Assembly: GCA_958402075.1 (NCBI GenBank)
Contig: CATXSD010000011.1
Location: forward strand, 1-42,162
Direction: 5' to 3'
Source: Mediterranea massiliensis
Lineage (GTDB): Bacteria; Bacteroidota; Bacteroidia; Bacteroidales; Bacteroidaceae
Length of the DNA stretch: 42,162 nucleotides
The position numbers and the translations under genes were made by a program. This document shows, in pieces, positions 33,575 through 41,058 of the stretch (position 1 is the stretch's first letter; every line of letters begins with the position of its first letter). The notes under the pieces were generated by a model that did no database searches, was not told the DNA's origin, and was given only the letters and a program-made list of their open reading frames with translations.

Positions 33575-34330
33575 TCAGATTCTCATCGGCACACCTTCGC
33601 CGCAAAGATACGATTTTAAATCGGGAATTTTAATCTCTCCGAAATGAAAAACGCTGGCTGCCAACGCAGCATCGGCTTTACCCACCAGAAAGGCATCGCG
33701 AAAATGCTCCTTCCGACCGGCTCCCCCCGAAGCAATGACAGGAATAGAAAGTCCGTCAGACAAGGCTGCCAATGCCTCATTGGCATAGCCTGTCTTCACA
33801 CCGTCATGATCCATGCTGGTAAACAGCACTTCGCCGGCTCCACGTTCCTGCGCCTCCCTTGTCCAGGAGAAAAGTTCCTTGTCGGTTTCCACACGGCCAC
33901 CATTCAGATAACAACGCCATCCGTCAGCTGTCTGGCGGGCATCAACAGCCAGCACACAGACTTGTGAGCCAAAGTGGCCCGCTATCTCGTCTATCAGTTC
34001 CGGATGGCGGATGGCGGCTGAATTGACAGACACCTTGTCGGCCCCCGCCTCCAGCAATCTATCCACGTCACCCAGTTCGTGAATACCCCCTCCCACCGTA
34101 AAGGGAATACTGATATTTTCTGCAATACGTCTGACCAAATCCGTAAACGTCTTTCGTCCTTCAAAACTGGCCGTAATGTCAAGGAACACCAATTCGTCCG
34201 CCCCTTGCTCACTATAGATACGAGCCAATTCTACAGGGTCGCCTGCCTGACGCAGGTTCACAAAATTAGTTCCTTTTACTGTCTGCCCGTCCTTGATGTC
34301 GAGGCAGGGAATAATTCTTTTGGCTAACAC
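33575..34330 (-). CDS. hisF: Imidazole glycerol phosphate synthase subunit HisF
   Basis: A 251-aa TIM-barrel synthase half that joins ammonia from HisH to PRFAR, giving imidazole glycerol phosphate and AICAR. The catalytic aspartates are Asp11 in PCLDIKDGQTVKG and Asp130 in VLAVDARQT. The phosphate loops are FTVGGGI and VIASGGAG. The initiator is GTG (complement of 34328-34330). It lies 41 bp after hisA. A normal full-length protein. Confidence 0.96.
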   Translation of the reverse strand: MLAKRIIPCLDIKDGQTVKGTNFVNLRQAGDPVELARIYSEQGADELVFLDITASFEGRKTFTDLVRRIAENISIPFTVGGGIHELGDVDRLLEAGADKVSVNSAAIRHPELIDEIAGHFGSQVCVLAVDARQTADGWRCYLNGGRVETDKELFSWTREAQERGAGEVLFTSMDHDGVKTGYANEALAALSDGLSIPVIASGGAGRKEHFRDAFLVGKADAALAASVFHFGEIKIPDLKSYLCGEGVPMRI

Positions 34331-34371
34331 AAACTTATCTATTATTTACTTGTCCAACAAATATCATTTTT

Positions 34372-35094
34372 TCATTCAAGCAAAGGACGCAAATCACCCA
34401 ATGTAACCCGCCCTTCATACAAAGCCTTGCCAAAAATAACAGCAGGCACGCCGATATCTTGCAGACGATAAATATCGTCCATATTACCCACACCGCCACT
34501 GGCTGTAAGATACAGCTTAGAATCGTGCGCCAGGATTTCCTTATACAAATCCAATGAAGGGCCCTGCAACATTCCGTCCCGACTAATATCCGTACATATC
34601 ACTTGAGTGATTCCCTTCTGGCGATAACTGTCTAAAAAAGGTAACAGGTCGAGATCACTGTCCTCTTTCCAGCCGCTCACAGCAATATGACGATCCTTGA
34701 CATCAGCTCCCAAAATAATGCGTTCAGGGCCATATTGCTCTATCCAACGGCAGAACGAATCAGGGTCTTTCACAGCTACACTGCCACCTGTCACCATCTG
34801 TGCACCGCTTTCAAAAACGATGTGAAGGTCTTCATCGCTCTTCACCCCTCCCCCAAAATCGATGACTAAAGAAGTGGCCGAAGCAATCTGTTCCAACACC
34901 CGATAATTCACCACATGTTTGGAAGCCGCACCATCCAAATCGACCAGATGCAAACGTCTGATACCACCCGCTTCCAGCATGCGTGCCACCTCGAGCGGAT
35001 TCTCATTGTACACCTTCTTGCTGCCATAATCACCTTGGGACAAGCGTACACACTTGCCGCCAATGATATCAATGGCCGGTATCAATTCTATCAT
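34372..35094 (-). CDS. hisA: Phosphoribosylformimino-5-aminoimidazole carboxamide ribotide isomerase
   Basis: A 240-aa TIM barrel that isomerises ProFAR to PRFAR. The first catalytic Asp is in PAIDIIGGKCVRL (Asp9) and the second in the CTDISRDGMLQGPS segment. GGGVKSDED and ASGGVG are the phosphate loops. The start overlaps the hisH stop by 4 bp (ATGA), so translation is coupled. Distinguished from HisF by the KCVRLSQG loop. Confidence 0.95.
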   Translation of the reverse strand: MIELIPAIDIIGGKCVRLSQGDYGSKKVYNENPLEVARMLEAGGIRRLHLVDLDGAASKHVVNYRVLEQIASATSLVIDFGGGVKSDEDLHIVFESGAQMVTGGSVAVKDPDSFCRWIEQYGPERIILGADVKDRHIAVSGWKEDSDLDLLPFLDSYRQKGITQVICTDISRDGMLQGPSLDLYKEILAHDSKLYLTASGGVGNMDDIYRLQDIGVPAVIFGKALYEGRVTLGDLRPLLE

Positions 35095-35681
35095 AATTCC
35101 AAAAAGTTTTTCAAAATCCGTTCACCCACATTTCCACTCTTCTCCGGATGAAACTGAGTGGCATAAAAATTATCCTTGTGCAAAGCAGCACTGAACGGCA
35201 ATATATAATCGGTTTCTGCCGCCGTAGCCTCGTTCAAAGGAACATAATAGCTATGGACAAAATACACGAACTCATCCTTTGTAAAGCCACGAAACAGAGG
35301 ACTGCACGTCTGTCCAATGGTATTCCATCCCATGTGGGGCACCTTGTCTTCATGCCTTTCCGAACAGAAACGCTTTACTTCGGCATCAAAGATTCCCAAA
35401 CAATCAACATTCCCCTCTTCCGAATGCCTGCACATCAGTTGCATACCCAAACAAATGCCCAATACAGGTTGCCGCAAGCTCTTAATCACTTCATCCAGTT
35501 CGGAAGCACGCAGGAACTCCATTGTTGTGGCCGCTTCTCCCACACCTGGAAAGATGATCCGGTCGGCCGCACGAAGCTTCGCCACATCAGCAGTCACCTC
35601 CGAATCCACACCAAGACGCTTTAGCGCACAATGTACCGAACGTACATTGCCTGCATTATATTTCACAATCGCTACTTTCAT
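35091..35681 (-). CDS. hisH: Imidazole glycerol phosphate synthase glutaminase subunit HisH
   Basis: A 196-aa class I glutamine amidotransferase that releases ammonia for HisF. The catalytic cysteine is Cys77 in LGICLGMQLM and the His-Glu pair is in TQFHPEKSG. The conserved N-terminal YNAGNVRSV and FPGVGEAATTM (oxyanion strand) are also present. It is the first gene of the his-ftsE-lysC-lysA run, 4 bp overlapping hisA, and has a promoter just upstream. hisG, hisD, hisC and hisB are not in the window. Confidence 0.96.
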   Translation of the reverse strand: MKVAIVKYNAGNVRSVHCALKRLGVDSEVTADVAKLRAADRIIFPGVGEAATTMEFLRASELDEVIKSLRQPVLGICLGMQLMCRHSEEGNVDCLGIFDAEVKRFCSERHEDKVPHMGWNTIGQTCSPLFRGFTKDEFVYFVHSYYVPLNEATAAETDYILPFSAALHKDNFYATQFHPEKSGNVGERILKNFLEL

Positions 35682-35729
35682 TCACTCTTATTTTGTTCTT
35701 CAGATTACATTATTCTTTTATCAAGTCCG

Positions 35730-35760
35730 CAAAAATAACCATTTATTACCGAATAACGAA
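35730..35760 (-). promoter_or_regulatory. hisH operon promoter
   Basis: The minus-strand -7 TATTTTTG (complement of 35730-35737) has a TTCG-type -33 (complement of 35757-35760) at 19 bp. The leader is about 42 nt, with no histidine-rich leader peptide visible. The rest of the 355-bp gap (35682-36036) is AT-rich and holds only this promoter, a small AATGAG/CTCATT hairpin at 35871-35888 and the tRNA promoter. Confidence 0.65.
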
Positions 35761-35963
35761 TTTTTAGAGCACAAAGTTTCAAAACAGAGAGCATTGGTTT
35801 CGTTTTCCACATTAGGCAATCCGTATCAGACAATCTGCCCTTTTTAAAAGCAAATATTAAATAAAAGTTAAATGAGAAAAACCTCATTTTCCACAACACT
35901 CTCTATATAAGACGATAAGACTTTCAAGCCCAAGCGAGCTACAAAAAAAATTAATTGGATGCT

Positions 35964-35994
35964 ATTGTAGATTCAGAAAAAAGGCCTACCTTTG
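35964..35994 (+). promoter_or_regulatory. tRNA-Asp promoter
   Basis: ATTG (35964-35967), a 19-bp spacer and TACCTTTG (35987-35994) match the Bacteroidota consensus. The start of transcription would be about 35-40 nt before the tRNA 5' end. Confidence 0.7.
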
Positions 35995-36036
35995 CAACCG
36001 CAATCGAGAGAGATAGCAACGAAACAATAAAAAATT

Positions 36037-36110
36037 GGTGCGTTAGTTCAGCTGGTTAGAATACATGCCTGTCACGCATGGGGTCACGGGTTCGAGTCCC
36101 GTACGCACCG
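36037..36110 (+). tRNA. tRNA-Asp (GUC)
   Basis: A 74-nt cloverleaf: acceptor GGTGCGT (36037-36043) pairs with ACGCACC (36103-36109), and discriminator G is 36110. The anticodon stem CATGC/GCATG encloses the loop CTGTCAC with anticodon GTC at 36071-36073. The T arm is ACGGG-TTCGAGT-CCCGT. CCA is not encoded. It stands alone with its own promoter and terminator. No integrase or duplicated tRNA end is seen, so there is no sign of an inserted island. Confidence 0.97.
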
Positions 36111-36120
36111 CGAAAACGAT

Positions 36121-36160
36121 AAAGCCTGCAAATTTCAAATTTGTGGGCTTTGTTTATTTT
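36121..36160 (+). terminator. Terminator after tRNA-Asp
   Basis: AAAGCC with the following CAAATT segment pairs with AATTTG and GGCTTT (36121-36151) and is followed by TGTTTATTTT. Confidence 0.75.
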
Positions 36161-36215
36161 ATATATCACTCAGAACTTATCATTCTTATTAATCTTAACT
36201 ATAAAACAAACCTAT

Positions 36216-37187
36216 ATGAAAATAAAAAAATATGCATTAACCAATCTGTTCATAGGATTGCTGTCCATTGTAAATCTGTCGAATGTTGCATATGCTGCCG
36301 AACAATCAAGCAAGCAAAAGATAAAAGTAGAGATTACCGAAAGCCAAATTGATGTTATCAGCAATATCATATATTCCCAAGTTACTCTACGCAATGCCAA
36401 CCGCCCCCTCAAGATGACCCTGCTTGTTCCACGAACTCAAGAGACCAAGCCCGTCATCGTTTATTATCCTGGAGGTGGATTTACTTCTGCCCATCACGAA
36501 AAATTCATTGAAATGCGCATGGCTTTGGCAAAGGCCGGTTTTGTAGTGGCAGCTGTAGAATACAGAACGGTTCCCGACCGCTTCCCAGCATTGATTAACG
36601 ATGCAAAAGCTGCTGTCCGATACCTGAGGGCACATGCCAGACAGTTCGGCATTGACCCTCAACGCATCGGGGTCATAGGTGACTCGGCAGGAGGCTATGT
36701 GGCCCAGATGATGGGAACCACCAACGGAGAGAAGCAATTCGATACGGGCGACTTCACAGAGGTTTCATCCGACGTACAGGCAGCAGTGACCATCTATGGC
36801 ATCAGCAACCTGATGAATATTGGTGAAGGATATCCCGAAGCCATACAGGAAGTACATAAATCACCGGCCGTCACCGAAGCTTTGCTGATACACGGCCCTG
36901 CCTTTGCCGATTTCGCAGGAGAGAGCATACTCAGCAATCCTCAAAAGGCTTTGGAAGCCAGTCCGATGGGGCATGTCAAACAAGGAATGCCTCCATTCCT
37001 CATCATGCACGGATCGGCAGATAAGCTGGTGTCTCCCATACAGAGCGAACAGCTCTACCGTGCATTGACCGAGAAAGGCAACCAAGCAGACTATATCGAA
37101 GTAGAAGGAGCCGGACATGGTGATTTGTACTGGTTCCAACCGGCCATCATAGACAAAGTGGTCCGCTGGTTCAAAGAGCACCTGTAA
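36216..37187 (+). CDS. Secreted alpha/beta hydrolase (esterase/lipase-like)
   Basis: A 323-aa exported hydrolase with signal peptide about 1-27 (cleaved near AYA-AEQ). The hormone-sensitive-lipase-like fold is clear: oxyanion segment YYPGGGF (about 84-89), nucleophile Ser157 in GDSAGG, acid Asp269 in HGSADKLV and His301 in GAGHGD. It probably hydrolyses small carboxyl esters such as acetyl or feruloyl groups on polysaccharides, but the substrate is inferred. The start at 36216 (MKIKKYAL) gives a proper signal peptide, whereas 36141 is within the tRNA terminator. It follows the tRNA terminator. Confidence 0.85.
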   Translation: MKIKKYALTNLFIGLLSIVNLSNVAYAAEQSSKQKIKVEITESQIDVISNIIYSQVTLRNANRPLKMTLLVPRTQETKPVIVYYPGGGFTSAHHEKFIEMRMALAKAGFVVAAVEYRTVPDRFPALINDAKAAVRYLRAHARQFGIDPQRIGVIGDSAGGYVAQMMGTTNGEKQFDTGDFTEVSSDVQAAVTIYGISNLMNIGEGYPEAIQEVHKSPAVTEALLIHGPAFADFAGESILSNPQKALEASPMGHVKQGMPPFLIMHGSADKLVSPIQSEQLYRALTEKGNQADYIEVEGAGHGDLYWFQPAIIDKVVRWFKEHL

Positions 37188-37264
37188 CCCGTTGCCGAAC
37201 ATTCAATCTGCCAAAAGCTATTATCCTGCACGATTTACTGCCCATCCGTTCTAAAAAAGAATAA

Positions 37265-37351
37265 ATGAGTCAACTAACCGATATAGACAAGTATTTATTG
37301 GACGAAAAGCTGTATTTTTACGCCATATATCAAGCTGTAGATTACAAATGA
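37265..37351 (+). CDS. Possible 28-aa leader ORF overlapping the S41 protease start
   Basis: ATG at 37265 opens a 28-codon frame (MSQLTDIDKYLLDEKLYFYA...) ending in TGA at 37349-37351. This TGA overlaps the ATG of the S41 protease gene at 37348 (ATGA), an arrangement typical of translational coupling. The encoded peptide is rich in Tyr and Leu/Ile and shows no known domain. It could be a short coupled gene, a remnant, or chance. Confidence 0.3.
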   Translation: MSQLTDIDKYLLDEKLYFYAIYQAVDYK

Positions 37352-38760
37352 TGAAACGGAATACCTTATCATACCTGACAGCTGCATGCCTTGCCGCACT
37401 GACAGCCCTCACCTCCTGCGGGGAAGACCGCTCGGGAGAATATTATGCCCTTATCAGTTCGAAGACATGGATGTACCAGACCATGCAGGACTACTACCTC
37501 TTTTACCAGGACCTACCCGCCGAATCGGAGCTGGACTTCTTCATGACGCCACAAGAGTTTCTGAACGCTGCCGCATCGGAGAAAGACAAGAAAAACGGTG
37601 TGCTCTATTCGCATATCGACTCGGTAAAGACTACTTCCGCCACCCGAACCTTGAGCGAAGTCCCCACTTACGGCTACGAAGCGGTCATGCTCCAGGCTGA
37701 AAACGGTGATTATGCTCTGCAGGTACTCTACACACAGCCCGACTCGCCAGCCGAGGAAGCCGGACTGAAACGCGGTGACCTCATCATCGGTGCCGACAGC
37801 ATCAAAATAGGCTCGAACGACTACGGGAAATATGTCAGCAGCCCCACAACTGCCCATAAGTTTACCTTGGGAACGTACAATGCCGAACTGGCCAAGATGG
37901 ATACAACCGGCACCGTACAGATGCCTGCTCCCCGCATCGTCGAGATACAGAACCTGCTGAAGACAAGCCTCATCAGCAGTGGAAACCGCACGGCGGCCTA
38001 CATTCTTTATAATGAATTCGGAGAGGAAGATGCCACCCAATGGCAATCACTCTACAGCCAACTGGCCTCGACACATCCCGACGACATCATTCTTGACCTG
38101 CGTTACAATCCGGGAGGATACGTTTCGACTGCCCAACTGGTAGCCACGCTGCTTGCCCCTTCCACCGCCCTCGGACAGCCCATGCTCTACATGACGCCCA
38201 ACGACAAAATTGCCACCGTGGAAAGCTATAACTTCGATGCTTCTCTTCTGCCCGGAGGAAGCAGCCTCACTTACCGCAACCTGTACATCCTGACATCGGG
38301 CAATACGGCCTCGGCTTCGGAGATTGTCATCAACTGCCTGCGCCCCTATCTGACGGGCAACCTGTATCAGGTAGGCACTGCCACCTTCGGCAAGAACATG
38401 GCTCAGGCGCGCTACACCGACGAACAGGCTCCCCTGCTCGAGCTATGGCTCACCACCTACTACCTGAGCAATGCCGAGGGCTATCAGGATTATGATGCCG
38501 AAGGACTCCTGCCTGACTTTACCCTTTCCGAGAGCTATGGAGGTGCATTGGGCGAACTGGGCTCCGCAGACGACCTGCTGATGCAACCCGTGCTGGCCCA
38601 CATGGCTACCGGCACCTTCCCCAGCAGCGAAACTCCCGCCGCCACACGAAGCGGCAAAGCTACTCCGGCCGGCATGAGAATCATACGCCATTCCATCGAC
38701 GACAAGCCCCACCGGACGCGTACCGACCTCCCCCCAGCCGTTCTGCCATCCAGCAATTGA
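37348..38760 (+). CDS. S41-family (C-terminal processing peptidase-like) lipoprotein
   Basis: A 470-aa exported lipoprotein protease. The lipobox is LTSC (Cys24). A PDZ-like domain is at about 110-160 (PDSPAEEAGLKRGDLIIGAD). The S41 catalytic core follows: ILDLRYNPGGYV (about 248-259), the nucleophile Ser324 in NTASASE, Lys349 in FGKNM and Gln353, with the Ser-Lys spacing of 25 and Lys-Gln spacing of 4 known from CtpB and related enzymes. The tail after 430 is low-complexity. It is common in Bacteroidota as a surface or periplasmic protease with unknown substrate. Two in-frame ATGs stand at the start. Confidence 0.88.
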   Translation: MMKRNTLSYLTAACLAALTALTSCGEDRSGEYYALISSKTWMYQTMQDYYLFYQDLPAESELDFFMTPQEFLNAAASEKDKKNGVLYSHIDSVKTTSATRTLSEVPTYGYEAVMLQAENGDYALQVLYTQPDSPAEEAGLKRGDLIIGADSIKIGSNDYGKYVSSPTTAHKFTLGTYNAELAKMDTTGTVQMPAPRIVEIQNLLKTSLISSGNRTAAYILYNEFGEEDATQWQSLYSQLASTHPDDIILDLRYNPGGYVSTAQLVATLLAPSTALGQPMLYMTPNDKIATVESYNFDASLLPGGSSLTYRNLYILTSGNTASASEIVINCLRPYLTGNLYQVGTATFGKNMAQARYTDEQAPLLELWLTTYYLSNAEGYQDYDAEGLLPDFTLSESYGGALGELGSADDLLMQPVLAHMATGTFPSSETPAATRSGKATPAGMRIIRHSIDDKPHRTRTDLPPAVLPSSN

Positions 38761-38846
38761 ACTCCAATTCCGGCACCGAAAACGTTTTTTCACTTGAAAA
38801 CTGAAACAAAGTCCTCCAGTTTTCAAGACTTAATCCAAATATTGTG

Positions 38847-38854
38847 TACCTTTG
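38847..38854 (+). promoter_or_regulatory. Candidate -7 element of the PfkB-family kinase gene
   Basis: TACCTTTG is a perfect TAnnTTTG 28 bp before the ATG at 38883. A weak TTTC lies 22 bp upstream as a possible -33. Confidence 0.55.
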
Positions 38855-38882
38855 CAGCCCGAATACAAGAGAAGAGAATAGA

Positions 38883-39764
38883 ATGAACCATAAATTATGC
38901 TGCATCGGGTACATTACCCGTGACAAAATCGTTACGCCCGGCAACACCGTCTACATGCCCGGAGGTACGGCCTTCTATTTTGCCAAAGCCGTCAGCCGCC
39001 TGCAGGCCGAAGACTTTCTGCTGGTCACTGCCCTGGCCGAAGAAGACCGGGCTGCCGCCGATGACATCACCAACGAAGGCATCGAAGTAAAGCTGGTGCC
39101 CACGGCCCATTCCCACAGTTTCGAAAACATCTATGGCGACAATCCCAATGACCGCAGCCAACGGGTCACTGCGCAGGCCGACCCTTTCTGTATCGAAGAC
39201 CTGAAGGACGTACAGGCCGACATCATCCATCTGGGTACCCTGCTGGCCGATGACTTCTCACTGGAAGTTATCAAGCATCTGGCCAGCAAAAGTACATTGG
39301 CTGCTGACGTGCAGGGATTCCTCCGCAAGGTGGAGAACGAAAAAGTCTATCCGGTAGACTGGGCAGAAAAGAAAGAGGCACTGAAATACATCCATACCTT
39401 GAAAGCCAACGAAAGCGAAATGGAAGTGCTGACCGGATGCAGCGAGCCCCACGAAGCGGCACTGCTCATTGCCGACTGGGGTGTTAAGACCGTCCTGCTG
39501 ACGCTGGGCGACAAAGGTTCACTCATCTACAGCGGCGGACAGTTCTACGACATCCCTGCCTACCCCACCCTTCAGGTAGTAGACGCCACCGGATGTGGAG
39601 ACACCTACATGGCCGGCTATCTGTACAAACGCAGCCAAGGCGCGTCCTACGAAGAGGCTGGCTGCTTTGCCGCAGCCATGTGTACCATCAAGCTGCAATC
39701 GCACGGCCCCTTCAACGGGACGGAGGAAGCCATTAATGCCATCCTGTCGGGTGTGAAGCATTAA
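38883..39764 (+). CDS. PfkB-family carbohydrate (or nucleoside) kinase
   Basis: A 293-aa ribokinase-like phosphotransferase. The C-terminal family motif is DATGCGDTYMAGYL with the catalytic Asp in GCGD, and an N-terminal glycine-rich part MPGGTAFYFAK (about 24-34) binds the substrate. The ATP-site segment LTLGDKGSLIYSGG is also present. The substrate (sugar, nucleoside or inositol) cannot be read from the sequence. The start at 38883 (MNHKLCC) is preferred over an upstream GTG. It is a single gene that ends before a strong terminator. Confidence 0.87.
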   Translation: MNHKLCCIGYITRDKIVTPGNTVYMPGGTAFYFAKAVSRLQAEDFLLVTALAEEDRAAADDITNEGIEVKLVPTAHSHSFENIYGDNPNDRSQRVTAQADPFCIEDLKDVQADIIHLGTLLADDFSLEVIKHLASKSTLAADVQGFLRKVENEKVYPVDWAEKKEALKYIHTLKANESEMEVLTGCSEPHEAALLIADWGVKTVLLTLGDKGSLIYSGGQFYDIPAYPTLQVVDATGCGDTYMAGYLYKRSQGASYEEAGCFAAAMCTIKLQSHGPFNGTEEAINAILSGVKH

Positions 39765-39786
39765 ATCCTGCGACGACATAAACATA

Positions 39787-39850
39787 GCGCGGGCTACACG
39801 CGAGGAGAGCTTCTGCTCCATCTGCGTGTAGCCCGCGCCATTGTTTTTGT
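39787..39850. terminator. Terminator between PfkB kinase and PepSY gene
   Basis: GCGCGGGCTACACGC (39787-39801) pairs perfectly with its complement at 39824-39838 (15 bp). A T-rich stretch follows on the + strand. It separates two convergent genes. Confidence 0.85.
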
Positions 39851-39862
39851 TTCCTTATCTGC

Positions 39863-41014
39863 CTATGCAGAAGGGTGTTTGCGCCCGATGCGCTTGAGCC
39901 ACAAGTAATAACCCGTCAGCGGCAAGGTAGTTCCCAGCAAGGCAGCAAGGAACCACAATATACGGGTCAGCAATCCGCCCCAACTGCCCACGTGGATGGA
40001 ATATATCCAGCCGCGTATCTTGCCCGAACCGTCCAATTCCCGGTAGAGCGTCCTGCCGGTCAACCGGCCGGTACGAGGGTCAAACTGATAACGGTCCACA
40101 CCCCGCACATTGCCAAAACGGTTGGCCGCGACACTGGCCGAACCATCGGCGATACTGATTTCACGGCTACCAGGATGAGAAGCTGCCAATGCATCGTACA
40201 CTTCCTGCCAGTGGGCATACTGTTCGAATATCTCTTCACCAGCAAGTTCCTTCTTGCCGTGTCTTTTGCCATCCCCTCCTTTGGCCGAGGCATTCATGGC
40301 CGCATTGCCATGTCCCATACTGGGCTTCACCTCCACGCCGAACAAGGTATAAAATCCCGTCCGATACCAACTGAACGACCACGTCAGCCCCGTCAGAGCC
40401 ATGACGAGCAGCAACAGCAGAGCATACATGCCGCCCGCCACATGCAGGCCATACCAAAAACGTCGCCAACCCTTGCGGACGGCAATCTTGAGACTATTCT
40501 TCAACGCCTTCCGTGTACGGGGCCACCAGATAACGACACCGGAGACAAGCACGAAGACAAACAGCAGCGTGCTGACACCCACCACGACCTTACCCCAAAA
40601 CACACCGTCGCCCGACGGACGACTGTCCAGCAGCCAGCGGTGTAGACGGAACATGGTACTGAAAAAAGGCAGACGCTCCGCACGCCCCGTCACCTCACCC
40701 GTATAGGGATCGACATAGACCGATGCGCGCGACGGCTTCGAAAGCGGCAACTGCCAAGCCTTTCCCTTGTCAGGAAAGACGGTGACACCCGTTACCTGCA
40801 CATCTGCGGGCAACGTAGCCGATACCCGACGGACCACCTCGTCCATCGGTAGCGGCTGACGCCCTTGCGGGTCTACATGGAACACTTCGGGACGCAGCCA
40901 CTGCGTCACCTCCTTCTCGAACACCAGCATGGCCCCCGAAAAGCAGGTCAGCATGATGATGAGTCCGAAGGGTACGGACAGCCACAGGTGTATGTTTCTA
41001 ACTGTTTTCTTCAT
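39863..41014 (-). CDS. PepSY-associated transmembrane protein, siderophore reductase-like (XusC-like)
   Basis: A 383-aa inner-membrane protein with four membrane helices (about 10-32, 138-165, 188-216 and 345-372) and periplasmic PepSY-type segments between. Histidines His9, His125, His191 and His341 sit at helix ends (NIHLW, RLHRW, LHVAGG, SIHVGSW), the pattern of haem-ligating residues in PepSY ferrisiderophore reductases such as FoxB. It lies downstream of a DUF4374 gene, the same pairing as XusC with XusB in the B. thetaiotaomicron xenosiderophore locus. It probably moves electrons to imported iron complexes, though activity and substrate are inferred. Confidence 0.8.
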   Translation of the reverse strand: MKKTVRNIHLWLSVPFGLIIMLTCFSGAMLVFEKEVTQWLRPEVFHVDPQGRQPLPMDEVVRRVSATLPADVQVTGVTVFPDKGKAWQLPLSKPSRASVYVDPYTGEVTGRAERLPFFSTMFRLHRWLLDSRPSGDGVFWGKVVVGVSTLLFVFVLVSGVVIWWPRTRKALKNSLKIAVRKGWRRFWYGLHVAGGMYALLLLLVMALTGLTWSFSWYRTGFYTLFGVEVKPSMGHGNAAMNASAKGGDGKRHGKKELAGEEIFEQYAHWQEVYDALAASHPGSREISIADGSASVAANRFGNVRGVDRYQFDPRTGRLTGRTLYRELDGSGKIRGWIYSIHVGSWGGLLTRILWFLAALLGTTLPLTGYYLWLKRIGRKHPSA

Positions 41015-41037
41015 ACAATCTTATTCTATTCAAAGCG

Positions 41038-41045
41038 CAAAGATA
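41038..41045 (-). promoter_or_regulatory. Candidate -7 element before the PepSY gene
   Basis: The minus-strand TATCTTTG (complement of 41038-41045) lies in the 44-bp gap between the DUF4374 stop and the PepSY start. No -33 is seen. It may be an internal promoter or chance. Confidence 0.3.
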
Positions 41046-41058
41046 CAAAATTCAGTCC

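Noticed and set aside
35767..35810. 22-bp repeat in the hisH-tRNA gap
   Set aside because: Two GAGCA words are 22 bp apart, but only about 8 of 22 positions match, so it is chance.
36037..36110. tRNA-Asp as an integration site for a mobile island
   Set aside because: No integrase, no repeated tRNA 3' end and no mobile genes follow.
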